From NCBI GenBank assembly GCA_035544675.1, contig DATKCA010000217.1, positions 1 to 63,811 of the forward strand: a stretch of DNA of 63,811 nucleotides. Direction: 5' to 3'. Positions 1-8,026 of the stretch are shown here, piece after piece. The notes under the pieces were generated by a model. That model did no database searches. It saw nothing but the letters and a program-made list of their open reading frames with translations, and was not told the origin of the DNA. Source of the DNA: DATKCA01 sp035544675 (lineage in GTDB: Bacteria > Acidobacteriota > Thermoanaerobaculia > Gp7-AA8). The position numbers and the translations under genes were made by a program. Within the stretch, counting starts at the first letter, position 1. Each line of letters starts with the position of its first letter.

Positions 1-767
1 CTCTCCGCGGCACGCTTCTCCAGCTCGCCCGGAACGGCGAGCAACGCCTCGTCGACGGCGGTCTTGAGGGCGCCGCGCTGGATGTCGCTCGCCGCCGCCA
101 GCTGCCGGATCTGCAGCAGGCGGGTCACGGCCGGGAAGTATGGGCTGGCCGGATCGTCCACGAGCTTGGCCTGCAGCAGCGAGACATTGGCGACGGCCTG
201 CTTGTTGCCGCTCTCGACGCCGAGCTCCGCGGTGGCGCGCACGCTCTTGCCGATCTCCACGAGGGCTACGCCATGGCTGTCGCCCGGATTGATCCAGACG
301 TTCACCGGAATCTCCACGCGCGTCATCCTGCCGTCGAACGACGTCGAGTCGACGAGCAGGTTCCGCACGTAGACGCGATTGTTCGCCGATACCAGCGTGC
401 GCTTCCGCGGCGCTGCGATCTCGGCGCGGTACGCCTTCGGCGCGGAGACCGTGATCGTATTGAGCTCCTTCTCGCTCTGAACCTTGTTGACACCCCTCTC
501 GACACTGGTGCGGTCACCCTCTTCGCGCTGCAGCGACGCCCACTGGTATGTCTCGTCAGCCCGCTTCATCCGCAGGGTGTCGATCTGCTGATCGATGATG
601 GCCAGCATGACCTGCCGCGAGTCGCGCAACTCCTTCGCCACCTCGGCTGTGCGCGAGAGCGTCCGCAGGTCGTGCGCCAGCGTCTCGATGTTCTCGTCAC
701 GGGGCATCGTCTGCGCCATGAGCGCGGTGACCGGGACCATGAGCAGGGCCAGGATCAGTCTGGACAT
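1..767 (-). CDS. Exported protein of unknown function (C-terminus beyond window)
   Basis: The frame opens at ATG 767 on the minus strand, 8 nt after a GGAGG ribosome-binding site, and stays open to the left edge, so about 255 residues are visible and the end is missing. Residues 1-18 are a typical Sec signal (short basic start, then LILALLMVPVTALMA) with likely cleavage before QTMP. Residues 22-75 are charged and helical, perhaps a short coiled coil. The remainder alternates strand-like stretches with alanine-rich helices. I do not recognise a family. It lies 63 nt downstream of yaeQ on the same strand and could be co-transcribed with it. Coding is judged from the ribosome-binding site, the signal peptide and the unbroken frame. 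Confidence 0.75.
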   Translation of the reverse strand, partial: MSRLILALLMVPVTALMAQTMPRDENIETLAHDLRTLSRTAEVAKELRDSRQVMLAIIDQQIDTLRMKRADETYQWASLQREEGDRTSVERGVNKVQSEKELNTITVSAPKAYRAEIAAPRKRTLVSANNRVYVRNLLVDSTSFDGRMTRVEIPVNVWINPGDSHGVALVEIGKSVRATAELGVESGNKQAVANVSLLQAKLVDDPASPYFPAVTRLLQIRQLAAASDIQRGALKTAVDEALLAVPGELEKRAAE

Positions 768-830
768 GTGCGGTACCTCCATGAGGCCGCCGGACCGGCG
801 GCGCTCCACTTCGATTTTGGACTCGGGGGA

Positions 831-1373
831 TTATCCCCCAATGTGATGCTCTTCGACGACCGTGGCCAGAGAGCGTCCATTGACGTCCAGATAGAGGTGG
901 CGCTCGGTGATGGACAGCGACAGCGCGATCCGCCGCTCGAGGTGCGCCGCCACCTCCTCGATGAAGCCGCGGCCGAACGTGAAGATCGGGATCTCCTCGC
1001 CGCGATGAATCTTCCGGCGCTCCAGCTGCCCGAGGACATTGCGGATCTCACGGTGGGTGTAGACGGCGACGCGATCGGCGAGCTTGGCGGCGCGATGCAG
1101 TCTGTCGGCGTCCGGCATGCCCACCTCGATCCACCCCCGCACACGCCCCGTCAGGTCGCGCACGATCACCGCCGGCTCATCGCCATCCGAGAGCCCTGAA
1201 GTGAACTCGATGCCCTCGGTGTACTCGAGGCAATAGGCCAGGAGCCTCGTTGCCATGTACTCCGCCGATTCCGACGGATGCATCGCCACGCGCAGGTCGA
1301 GCTGCTCGTAGACACCGCGGTCGACGTCCGAGAGATCGGCCGTGACGTTGAACATCGTGGATGTGAGTGCCAT
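831..1373 (-). CDS. yaeQ: YaeQ family protein
   Basis: A 180-residue protein matching the YaeQ family along its length: N-terminal MALTSTMFNVTADLSDVDR, the HPSES segment near residue 32, the GDEPAV motif near 64 and WIEVGMPD near 82. Family structures have a PD-(D/E)xK nuclease-like fold; the conserved acidic residues of that core (D-E-P and I-E-V-G) are present, but the family's biochemical role is not settled. ATG 1373 is preferred because the open frame further upstream (to 1469) only translates the heptamer repeat. No strong Shine-Dalgarno is visible. A repeat array begins 8 nt upstream of the start. Confidence 0.9.
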   Translation of the reverse strand: MALTSTMFNVTADLSDVDRGVYEQLDLRVAMHPSESAEYMATRLLAYCLEYTEGIEFTSGLSDGDEPAVIVRDLTGRVRGWIEVGMPDADRLHRAAKLADRVAVYTHREIRNVLGQLERRKIHRGEEIPIFTFGRGFIEEVAAHLERRIALSLSITERHLYLDVNGRSLATVVEEHHIGG

Positions 1374-1380
1374 ATCGGGG

Positions 1381-1437
1381 AAACCGGAAACCGGAAACCG
1401 GAAACGATAAACCGGTAGGGCGGAAACTGGTAGACGG
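1381..1437. repeat. Heptamer array, AAACCGG arm
   Basis: Imperfect tandem 7-mers (AAACCGG x3, AAACGAT, AAACCGG, then decayed units) directly upstream of yaeQ. This is the arm in the GGAAACC orientation. The matching inverted arm follows at 1491-1602 across a unique core of about 50 bp. Confidence 0.85.
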
Positions 1438-1490
1438 GAATCTGTCAGCCCCGAGACCGGCAACTGCATGGAGATTAGCAGTGTCGCAGC

Positions 1491-1602
1491 GGTTACCGGT
1501 TACCAGTTACCAGTTACCAGTTACCGGTTTCCGGTTACCGGTTTCCAGTTACCGGTTTCCGGTTCTCGGTTTCCGGTTACCGGTTACCGGTTTCCGGTTG
1601 CC
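1491..1602. repeat. Heptamer array, GGTTACC/GGTTTCC arm (16 units)
   Basis: Exactly sixteen consecutive 7-bp units, variants of GGTTACC, GGTTTCC and AGTTACC, with no slippage of the register. Together with the AAACCGG arm at 1381-1437 it forms an inverted pair in the divergent gap between yaeQ and the HEMGH membrane protein. Confidence 0.95.
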
Positions 1603-1637
1603 GCTCCCCGGGCCTCCCGTGTGGCATTCTGTAGCCC

Positions 1638-2255
1638 GTGGGCAAGGTCGAGTCTGCCAGATCGCACGCCTCCTCCGCAGGCGGAGAGCTCCCTCCGCGG
1701 ATCGCCGCGTTTCTCGAGGAGGCCGCCGAGTGGGCCCGCGGCCGGATGTGGATCCCGCGCGCTCTCCTGCTCGCCTATCTCAGCTACGCGGTCATCCGGT
1801 TTCTGCGCGATCCGGAGAGCAGCACGATGTTCTCCGGGATCACCCTCGCGTTCCACGAGATGGGGCACCTCATCTTCGCGTTCGCCGGACACTTCATCGG
1901 ATCGCTGATGGGCAGCGGCACGCAGATCCTCATCCCCGTCATCGTCGTGATCGTCTTCTACCGTCAGCCCGACTACTTCGGCATGGCGGTGGGCGGCTTC
2001 TGGCTCTCCTTCAGCCTCTTCGAGCTGGCCCACTACGTCGGCGACGCCCGGGCCATGGAACTGCCGCTGGTCGGCTTCACGGAGGACCCCGAGCACGACT
2101 GGCACTACCTGCTGTCGACCACGGGCCTGCTCGGTCTGGACACGACGTTCGCGTTTCTCCTGCGCCTCGTGGCCACCCTGACTGGGGTCGCCTCGCTGGC
2201 GTTCGCCGTGTGGCTGCTCCTGCAGATGGCCAGGAATCGGAAAGCGCTGAGCTAG
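1638..2255 (+). CDS. Integral membrane protein with HExxH motif (M50-like, unassigned)
   Basis: A 205-residue protein starting at GTG 1638. After a soluble N-terminal segment (about residues 1-35) there are four to five hydrophobic segments (about 40-60, 65-90, 95-120, 125-145 and 165-198). Near residue 73 is AFHEMGHLIFA, an HExxH metal-site motif inside a membrane segment, as in site-2 (M50) peptidases. The second M50 motif (NxxPxxxxDG) is not seen, so enzymatic activity is only a possibility. A later DPEHDWHY segment could supply further metal ligands. It is followed after 21 nt by the nucleotidyltransferase-like gene. I know no characterised homologue. Confidence 0.75.
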   Translation: MGKVESARSHASSAGGELPPRIAAFLEEAAEWARGRMWIPRALLLAYLSYAVIRFLRDPESSTMFSGITLAFHEMGHLIFAFAGHFIGSLMGSGTQILIPVIVVIVFYRQPDYFGMAVGGFWLSFSLFELAHYVGDARAMELPLVGFTEDPEHDWHYLLSTTGLLGLDTTFAFLLRLVATLTGVASLAFAVWLLLQMARNRKALS

Positions 2256-2263
2256 GCATCTAA

Positions 2264-2269
2264 TAGAAT
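2264..2269 (+). promoter_or_regulatory. -10 box TAGAAT, leaderless promoter
   Basis: TAGAAT ends 7 nt before the in-frame GTG at 2277, the distance at which transcription normally begins, so the mRNA would start at the start codon. No clear -35 box is seen. The upstream ATG at 2268 overlaps the -10 and would not be transcribed from this promoter. Confidence 0.5.
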
Positions 2270-2276
2270 GCCCGGC

Positions 2277-2825
2277 GTGCAGACCGTCCGCGCCGCCGCG
2301 CGCTACGGACGTGCCATCGATGCCGTCTCGGATCTCCTGGCCCGCCTGCGGATCGAATCCATCTTCGTCGGGAGCGTGGCCCGCTCGGCGTGGCTGGGAA
2401 GGCGGGTGGAGGGAGGCTCGGTCGATCTCATCGCGGTGATGAAACCGGAACAGAAGAACCAGGTCGTGATGATGGGAAGCAATCGCGGATTCCGCGTGGA
2501 TCGGAGCGAGATCGAGAGCAGCGAGGAGCTCGACCTCATCCCCATCCACTTCGTCGATGCCGAGGGGGAGGTGCGTATCCATATTCTGCTGGCCACGAAT
2601 GCGCTGTACGGCAGGATGGTGGCGGCGGCCGTTCTGGGCCTGCACGGCGAACAGCCGATCCGGCTGCCTGCGCTCGAAGACCTGGCGCTGCTCCTGGCTG
2701 TCGCGGACGACGCGCAGTCGACCCGCGACCGGGAGATGATCGTCCGCCTTCCCGAATTCAACCGGCGCCTGCACAACCAGCGGCTGATCTCGATCGGTCT
2801 GGGCCAACTGGCGGTCGTCGAGTGA
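2277..2825 (+). CDS. Nucleotidyltransferase-like protein
   Basis: About 182 residues. IFVGSVARSAW near residue 30 and VDLIAVM near 47 resemble the G-S/G-x8-D-x-D core of minimal nucleotidyltransferases (AbiEii/MNT type), but only one of the usual two core aspartates is obvious, so catalysis is uncertain. A helical C-terminal half (LEDLALLLAVADDAQS and onwards) fits that superfamily. The start is taken as GTG 2277, 7 nt after the TAGAAT box; ATG 2268 in the same frame is the alternative. Its TGA overlaps the GTG start of RNase D by 4 nt, so the two are translationally coupled. Confidence 0.65.
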   Translation: MQTVRAAARYGRAIDAVSDLLARLRIESIFVGSVARSAWLGRRVEGGSVDLIAVMKPEQKNQVVMMGSNRGFRVDRSEIESSEELDLIPIHFVDAEGEVRIHILLATNALYGRMVAAAVLGLHGEQPIRLPALEDLALLLAVADDAQSTRDREMIVRLPEFNRRLHNQRLISIGLGQLAVVE

Positions 2826-3940
2826 AGTGGATCGACCGGCAGGACGCGCTCGACCGCGCTCTCGACACCGTTGCCGCACAGCCGGTCGTGGCGGTGGATA
2901 CCGAGGCCGACTCGCTGCATTCGTATTTCGACAAGGTGTGTCTGGTGCAGATCTCGGCCGCGCAGGATGACTTCGTGGTCGACCCGCTGGCCCGCATCGA
3001 TCTGGGCCGCTTCGGACAGATCCTCGGCGATCCCGCCACCACGAAGATCCTGCACGGTGCCGACTACGACCTGCGCATCCTCAACCGCGACTTCGGCTTC
3101 ACCATCTCCAACCTCGTCGACACCATGATCTGCGCCCAGCTCCTCGGATACGAGGCATTCGGCCTGGCCGCGCTGCTCGAGCGCCACTTCAATGTGAAGC
3201 TGAACAAGACCCACCAGCGCGCGGACTGGGCCATGAGGCCGCTGCCTCCCGACATGCTCGACTACGCGGCGATGGATACGCGCTTCCTCATCCCGCTGGC
3301 GGAGAAGCTGCGCGGAGAGCTGACGGCGATGGGGCGGTGGGAGTGGGCCCTCGAGGAGTTCACGCGGCTCGAGACCATCCGGTTCCGGGAATCGGCCGAG
3401 GACGCCGAGACGTGGCGAAAGCTGAAGAACATCGGAACGCTGGACCGCCGGTCGCTGGCGATTCTGCGCGACCTGCACGCCTGGCGCGATCACCTGGCCC
3501 GCTCCGCCGATCGCCCGCCTTTCAAGATCATCGGAAACGACGCGCTGGTCGACGTGGCCCGCGAGAAACCTCAGGACGGCGGGGCGCTCGGCAAGATCAA
3601 GGCTGTGTCGACGTATCACCGCAACCGCTACGCCGGGACTCTCCTGCAGATCGTCCGGGCGGCCATGGCGCTGCCGGAAACCGAGCTGCCCGAGCGCAAC
3701 GAGCCCAAGCCGTGGCTGCGCGACAAGGCGCTCGAGAATCGCATCAACCAGCTCAAGCGCGTTCGGGACAAGGTGGCGGTGGAGCTGAAGATCGATGCCG
3801 GACTGCTGGCGCCGCGCCATGTGCTGGCGGCCATCGCCACGAACGGATCGCTCGACGACATCCCGGCCATGCGCAAGTGGCAGAAGGAAGTGCTGGGGGA
3901 GGGGCTGCGGAAAGTGCTGGCGCCTGCGTCCGCTCCATGA
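2822..3940 (+). CDS. rnd: Ribonuclease D
   Basis: A 372-residue 3'-5' exoribonuclease acting on tRNA precursors and other structured RNAs. The DEDDy catalytic set is visible: VDTEAD (D26, E28), the GADYDLRIL segment with the second aspartate, and YAAMDTRFL with the Tyr/Asp pair. An HRDC domain follows (WRDHLARSADRPPFKIIGNDALVDVA, about residues 220-290) and then a helical tail, the usual RNase D architecture. GTG 2822 is chosen because it overlaps the preceding stop as GTGA and the family N-terminus begins there; the open frame upstream is out-of-family. Confidence 0.93.
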   Translation: MKWIDRQDALDRALDTVAAQPVVAVDTEADSLHSYFDKVCLVQISAAQDDFVVDPLARIDLGRFGQILGDPATTKILHGADYDLRILNRDFGFTISNLVDTMICAQLLGYEAFGLAALLERHFNVKLNKTHQRADWAMRPLPPDMLDYAAMDTRFLIPLAEKLRGELTAMGRWEWALEEFTRLETIRFRESAEDAETWRKLKNIGTLDRRSLAILRDLHAWRDHLARSADRPPFKIIGNDALVDVAREKPQDGGALGKIKAVSTYHRNRYAGTLLQIVRAAMALPETELPERNEPKPWLRDKALENRINQLKRVRDKVAVELKIDAGLLAPRHVLAAIATNGSLDDIPAMRKWQKEVLGEGLRKVLAPASAP

Positions 3941-3947
3941 GCACTAG

Positions 3948-3953
3948 TACAAT
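3948..3953 (+). promoter_or_regulatory. Candidate promoter of trxB (-10 TACAAT)
   Basis: TACAAT with CTGCGT (3924-3929) 18 bp upstream as a possible -35. It ends 10 nt before the trxB ATG, which would leave a leader of about 3 nt. Confidence 0.45.
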
Positions 3954-3963
3954 CCCGCGCGCC

Positions 3964-4953
3964 ATGGAACGCAGCTCCGAATTTCACGTCGTCGTCATCG
4001 GATCCGGCCCGGCCGGCTGCACCGCCGCGCTGTATCTCTCCCGCGCCAACCTCATCCCGCTCGTCCTGGAAGGGATGCAGCCGGGCGGCCAGCTCACCAT
4101 CACCACGGACGTGGAGAACTTCCCCGGTTTTCCCGAAGGGATCATGGGCCCGAAGCTCATGGAGCTGATGCGCAAGCAGGCCGAGCGCTTCGGCGCGGTG
4201 TTCCGCATCGAGCAGGTGGAGAGCGTGGACCTTCGCACGCATCCCTTCGAGATCACCACAGACTCCCGTGTCTACGTCGCTGACGCCATCATCATCGCCT
4301 CCGGCGCGTCAGCCATGCAGCTCGGGCTGGAGTCGGAGAAGGACCTGCAGGGCTTCGGCGTGTCGTATTGCGCGACGTGTGACGGGTTCTTCTTCAAGGA
4401 GAAGGAGATCGTGGTGGTGGGAGGGGGCGACTCGGCGATGGAGGAGGCCACGTTCCTCACGAAGTTCGCGAAGAAGGTCACCGTCGTTCACCGCCGTGAG
4501 GAGCTGCGCGCCTCGAAGATCATGCAGGACCGCGCCCTCGGCAACCCCAGGATCGAGTTCGTGTTCAACACGACGGTCGACGAGGTCATCGGCACGAAGG
4601 ACGGCGGCGTCACGGCGCTGAAGCTGCGGAATCTGAAGACGAATGCCCGCTGGGAGATGAAGGCGCAGGGCCTGTTCGTGGCCATCGGCCACACTCCGAA
4701 CACGAAACCTTATGTTGGACAGCTCGACATGGACGAGCGCGGCTACATCGTCCTGCCCCATCGCCACTCCACGGCCACGAACATCCAGGGCGTATTCGCC
4801 TGCGGTGACGTGGCCGACCACATCTACCGGCAGGCCGTCACCGCCGCCGGGACCGGGTGTATGGCGGCGCTGGACTGCGAGCGTTGGCTGACCCACGAGC
4901 GGATCACGGAACGGTGGGGCCTCCCGAAAGGGGAGGAGGAGCGGGTTGACTAG
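3964..4953 (+). CDS. trxB: Thioredoxin-disulfide reductase
   Basis: A 329-residue cytoplasmic flavoprotein that passes NADPH electrons to thioredoxin. It shows the FAD-binding GSGPAG (13-18), GGQLTITTDVENFPGF (41-56), the redox-active CATC (136-139), the NADPH-binding GGGDSAMEEA and HRREELRAS segments, and the C-terminal FAD motif GVFACGDVAD. Length and motif order are standard. It starts at ATG 3964 just after rnd, behind a TACAAT box. Its end overlaps the TTG start of the next gene by 8 nt. Confidence 0.97.
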   Translation: MERSSEFHVVVIGSGPAGCTAALYLSRANLIPLVLEGMQPGGQLTITTDVENFPGFPEGIMGPKLMELMRKQAERFGAVFRIEQVESVDLRTHPFEITTDSRVYVADAIIIASGASAMQLGLESEKDLQGFGVSYCATCDGFFFKEKEIVVVGGGDSAMEEATFLTKFAKKVTVVHRREELRASKIMQDRALGNPRIEFVFNTTVDEVIGTKDGGVTALKLRNLKTNARWEMKAQGLFVAIGHTPNTKPYVGQLDMDERGYIVLPHRHSTATNIQGVFACGDVADHIYRQAVTAAGTGCMAALDCERWLTHERITERWGLPKGEEERVD

Positions 4954-6718
4954 AGCGGCCGTCGCTCCCTCCATTCTCATCCTCGGCGGCGGAGGGATGG
5001 TCGGGGTTCAGGTGGCGCGGGAGGCGGCGCGCGAGCTCAGTCCGAAGCGCATCATCATCTGCGCGCTGACCCAACACGAGGTCGATCAGGCCGTGGAGCT
5101 TCTGCGGGCCGAGATCAGAGACGTCGAGATCACCGGTGAGGCCGCGGACATCTTCCTCCCGGCCTCGCTGCAGGGGAAAGACCGGGCCGAGCTGATCTCG
5201 AACCGGGAGTGTTTCGACGCGCTCTTCGCGGAGATCTTCTCACCCGATGCGAACGACTCGGCATCGGCGCTGGCGGGGCTCATCGAGCGGCACAAGCCGG
5301 ACGCGGTCGTCGACTGCATCAACACCGCCACGGCCATCAGCTACCAGGATGTGTTCACGGTGTCGCGGCGCACGAAGATGCTGCTCGACGCGGTCGAGGC
5401 CCGGGAGGGCTCCATCACTACCGCCGAGCTGCAGCCGCTGGTGACGTCGGTGCGCGAGCTTCTGATCGCGCAGGGCATCCCCCAGATCACGCGCCACATC
5501 ATGTTTCTCCACCGCGCGCTCGAGCAGAGCTCGGTGCGCGTGTACGTGAAGGTGGGGACGACCGGCACGGGCGGGATGGGCATCAACATTCCCTACACGC
5601 ACAGCGAGGACAAGCCGTCTCCGCAGCTCCTGGCCAAGTCGGCCATCGGCTTCGCGCATACGGGATTGCTCTTCCTGCTGGCGCGAACGCCGGCCGGGTC
5701 GCGCGACAGGCATGGCGCCATCATCAAGGAGCTCAAGCCGGGGGCCATGATCGGCTTCAAGCGTCTCGGCGAGACGCACGTGCGGCTTCGCGGCGAGCGC
5801 GAGCGCGCGTACCTGGCCAGCCCGGCCGAGGAGGAGATCGGCGCCCATCTGGAGGTGCGGCAGAGCGCCGAGCGCTACGGCCGCTTCGGCGAAAAGGACG
5901 TGCCGCTGAAGATCATCGGCGCCGACACCGGCGAGAACGGGTTCTTCTCCATCGGCGAGTTCCAGGCCATTACGTACCCGCGGCAGATGGAGTACGTCAC
6001 GCCGGAGGAAGTGGCCCGCACCGCCATCCTGGAGATCCTCGGAGCCTCGACGGGGCGCGACGTGCTGTCCGCCATCGACGGCGCCATCACCGAGCCGAGC
6101 TACCGCGCCGGAGTGCTTCGCGCGCAGGCCATCCGGGAGATGGAACAGCTCGAGCGCGCCGCGGGCGGTCAGATGCTGCCGTCCATTGCCATCGGGCACC
6201 TCGGCCCGCCCAGGCTGTCCAAGCTGCTCATCGAGGCGTTCCTCATTCGCGAGGCGGCCGGCACCGACGAGATCATGCCCATCCTGGACATGGGCGTGAA
6301 GGATCTGCAGCTCCGGGTCGAGCAGTATCTGGAAGCGAACCCGCGCATTGTCAGCCTGATCGTGACGGTGGGGATTCCGATTCTGCGCGCGCGCGAGGGG
6401 AAGCTGCGGCTCACGCGCGGTCCGCGGATCAACATCCCGGTCGCGCCGCCTGACGGTGCTGCCGTGCCGCTCGACAGGAACGCGGTCGAGAGATATGCGC
6501 GCACCGGATGGGTCGACGTCAGGCTGGAGAATTTCGAGACGTGGGCGGAGCGGATCGCCAGGCTGGCGCGGTCGCGGCCGGACATCGTCACGCACGGATC
6601 GGCGGCGCTGGACCTGACGCGTTACGGCGGGGACCGATTCGTTCCCGGCGATGTGGTCGGATGGCTGCTGACGAACGAGACCGACGAGCAGGGGATGGTC
6701 GGGCACCGGCTGTTCTGA
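4946..6718 (+). CDS. 590-residue protein with N-terminal Rossmann motif, unknown function
   Basis: Starts at TTG 4946, overlapping trxB by 8 nt, behind GGAGGAG. The N-terminus (ILILGGGGMVGVQVAREAAREL) is a GxxGxxG dinucleotide-binding signature like short-chain dehydrogenases or epimerases. The remainder, including the VGTTGTGGMGINIPYTHSE stretch near residue 205 and a long C-terminal half with no familiar catalytic motif, does not match a family I know. Coupling to trxB suggests a housekeeping redox or NAD(P)-dependent role, which is inference. The absence of a signal peptide makes it cytoplasmic. Confidence 0.8.
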   Translation: MTRAAVAPSILILGGGGMVGVQVAREAARELSPKRIIICALTQHEVDQAVELLRAEIRDVEITGEAADIFLPASLQGKDRAELISNRECFDALFAEIFSPDANDSASALAGLIERHKPDAVVDCINTATAISYQDVFTVSRRTKMLLDAVEAREGSITTAELQPLVTSVRELLIAQGIPQITRHIMFLHRALEQSSVRVYVKVGTTGTGGMGINIPYTHSEDKPSPQLLAKSAIGFAHTGLLFLLARTPAGSRDRHGAIIKELKPGAMIGFKRLGETHVRLRGERERAYLASPAEEEIGAHLEVRQSAERYGRFGEKDVPLKIIGADTGENGFFSIGEFQAITYPRQMEYVTPEEVARTAILEILGASTGRDVLSAIDGAITEPSYRAGVLRAQAIREMEQLERAAGGQMLPSIAIGHLGPPRLSKLLIEAFLIREAAGTDEIMPILDMGVKDLQLRVEQYLEANPRIVSLIVTVGIPILRAREGKLRLTRGPRINIPVAPPDGAAVPLDRNAVERYARTGWVDVRLENFETWAERIARLARSRPDIVTHGSAALDLTRYGGDRFVPGDVVGWLLTNETDEQGMVGHRLF

Positions 6719-6862
6719 GTTACACGAATGGCGCGGTCATGCCCCTTGTACCTCATCGTTTACGCGGCGGTGATGGTGTGGATCGGAAGCGTGCGGACGT
6801 CCGGTTGATGCGAGATGAAGGCGGGCTTGACGTAGACTTCCGCGATCGACGGAGGTGATGCC

Positions 6863-7957
6863 ATGCCCGACCTTTCCAGGCGCAGCTTCACGCAACTTCT
6901 GACGACGGCCGCAGCGGCGGCGGCGATGCCGGCGCCGGTGCTGGCGCGTACGACCCCGACACCGTCAGTGGTCAGGCTCAGCTCGAACGAGAATCCGTTC
7001 GGGCCGTCGCCGGCGGCGCTGGCGAGCATGCGCGAGGCCTTTCCGCTGGTCTGCCGTTATCCGGATGATGAGGCCGATGCGCTGGTCGCCGCGCTCGCGA
7101 AGCTGCACGGCGTCCCGGCATCGCAGGTCCTGATCGGCGCAGGCTCGGGTGAGCTGCTGCGTGTCGCCGCGCTGGCCTTCACCGGCCCCCAGCGCCATCT
7201 CGTCACCGCAGACCCCACCTTCGAAGCCCTCGGGCAACACTCGCGAAGCATCGGAGCGGAAGTCCGCGCCGTGCCGCTGGATGCGCGATTCGCGCATGAC
7301 GCCGGCAGGATGAGCGAGGCCTCGCGCGGCGCAGGGCTCGTCTACATCTGCAATCCGAACAACCCCACCGCGACGATCACGCCGGACAAGCACGTGCGCG
7401 AGCTCATCGGCGCGGTCCCTCCGCAGACGATGGTCCTGGTGGACGAGGCGTATCACCACTACGTCCTCAGTCCCGAGTACAAGAGCGTCGTCGATCTGGC
7501 CAGCCGGCAATCGAATGTGATCGTCCTGCGCACGTTCTCCAAGATCTATGGAATGGCCGGATTGCGGTGCGGGTATGCGGTGGCGTCCGAGGATGTGATC
7601 CGGAAGATGCGTGTTCATCAGATGTGGGACACGGTCAACGTGCTGGCCGCCGTTGCGGCGCGGACTTCGCTGGCCGACCAGCGTCATGTCGCCGAACATC
7701 GCAAGCTCAACGAACAGACTCGCACGTGGGTGGCCGGCCAGATGCGAGCGCACGGCCACGACGTGCTGCCGTCCGAAGCGAACTTCGTCATGATCGATGT
7801 GGGACGGGAGGTGCGGCCGCTGATCCTGGCCATGCGCGGGCGCGGTGTGCACGTGGGACGCGTCTTTCCCGCAATGCCGAAGCATCTGCGCGTCACCATC
7901 GGCAAAGTGGAGGAGATGAAACGGTTCGTCGAGGCGTTCAAGGCCGCGGCGTCCTGA
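6863..7957 (+). CDS. Class I/II (HisC-like) aminotransferase with Tat-type signal
   Basis: A 364-residue PLP-dependent fold-type I aminotransferase close to histidinol-phosphate aminotransferase: SSNENPFGPSP (40-50), CNPNNPTATIT, the VDEAYHHY aspartate, and TFSKIYGMAGLRCGY with the PLP lysine. The oddity is the first 29 residues: LSRRSFTQLL, an alanine-rich hydrophobic stretch and an A-x-A-like cleavage site (VLA before RT), the form of a twin-arginine signal. The protein would be exported folded with its cofactor, not used in cytosolic histidine synthesis. Start ATG 6863 has a GGAGGTG ribosome-binding site 5 nt upstream. The 144-nt gap before it holds a possible -10, TAGACT (6833-6838). Confidence 0.85.
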   Translation: MPDLSRRSFTQLLTTAAAAAAMPAPVLARTTPTPSVVRLSSNENPFGPSPAALASMREAFPLVCRYPDDEADALVAALAKLHGVPASQVLIGAGSGELLRVAALAFTGPQRHLVTADPTFEALGQHSRSIGAEVRAVPLDARFAHDAGRMSEASRGAGLVYICNPNNPTATITPDKHVRELIGAVPPQTMVLVDEAYHHYVLSPEYKSVVDLASRQSNVIVLRTFSKIYGMAGLRCGYAVASEDVIRKMRVHQMWDTVNVLAAVAARTSLADQRHVAEHRKLNEQTRTWVAGQMRAHGHDVLPSEANFVMIDVGREVRPLILAMRGRGVHVGRVFPAMPKHLRVTIGKVEEMKRFVEAFKAAAS

Positions 7958-7972
7958 CTCTCTCTCAAACGA

Positions 7973-7997
7973 AAGGCCCGCCGGGTGGGCGGGCCTT
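7973..7997. terminator. Bidirectional hairpin terminator between convergent genes
   Basis: A perfect 10-bp stem (AAGGCCCGCC / GGCGGGCCTT) with a 5-nt loop between the stops of the Tat aminotransferase and the M23 gene. The U-tract is weak on both strands (AAA/TT), so termination may be partial. Confidence 0.75.
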
Positions 7998-8026
7998 GGA
8001 GCTTAGAGCTTAGAGCCTGGTGCCTA
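7998..8026. repeat. Short heptamer array ending at the M23 stop codon
   Basis: On the minus strand: TAGGCAC CAGGCTC TAAGCTC TAAGCTC CAAGGCC. The first unit contains the TAG stop codon of the M23 peptidase gene (8024-8026), so the array is flush with the coding end. Confidence 0.7.

Noticed and set aside
1374..1469. N-terminal extension of YaeQ by 32 residues
   Set aside because: The extra residues are encoded by the heptamer array (FRFPVSGFP-type) and the family begins at ATG 1373.
1584..2879. Long minus-strand open frame of 431 codons antisense to the HEMGH and nucleotidyltransferase genes
   Set aside because: Arg/His/Asp-rich composition typical of antisense shadows in high-GC DNA; the plus-strand genes have coherent motifs and start sites.
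6760..6864. A 34-codon minus-strand frame (MASPPSIAEVYVKPAFISHQ and onward) upstream of the Tat aminotransferase
   Set aside because: Its ATG overlaps the aminotransferase start and it has no promoter or Shine-Dalgarno on that strand; the gap is better explained as a leader with the TAGACT box and GGAGGTG site.
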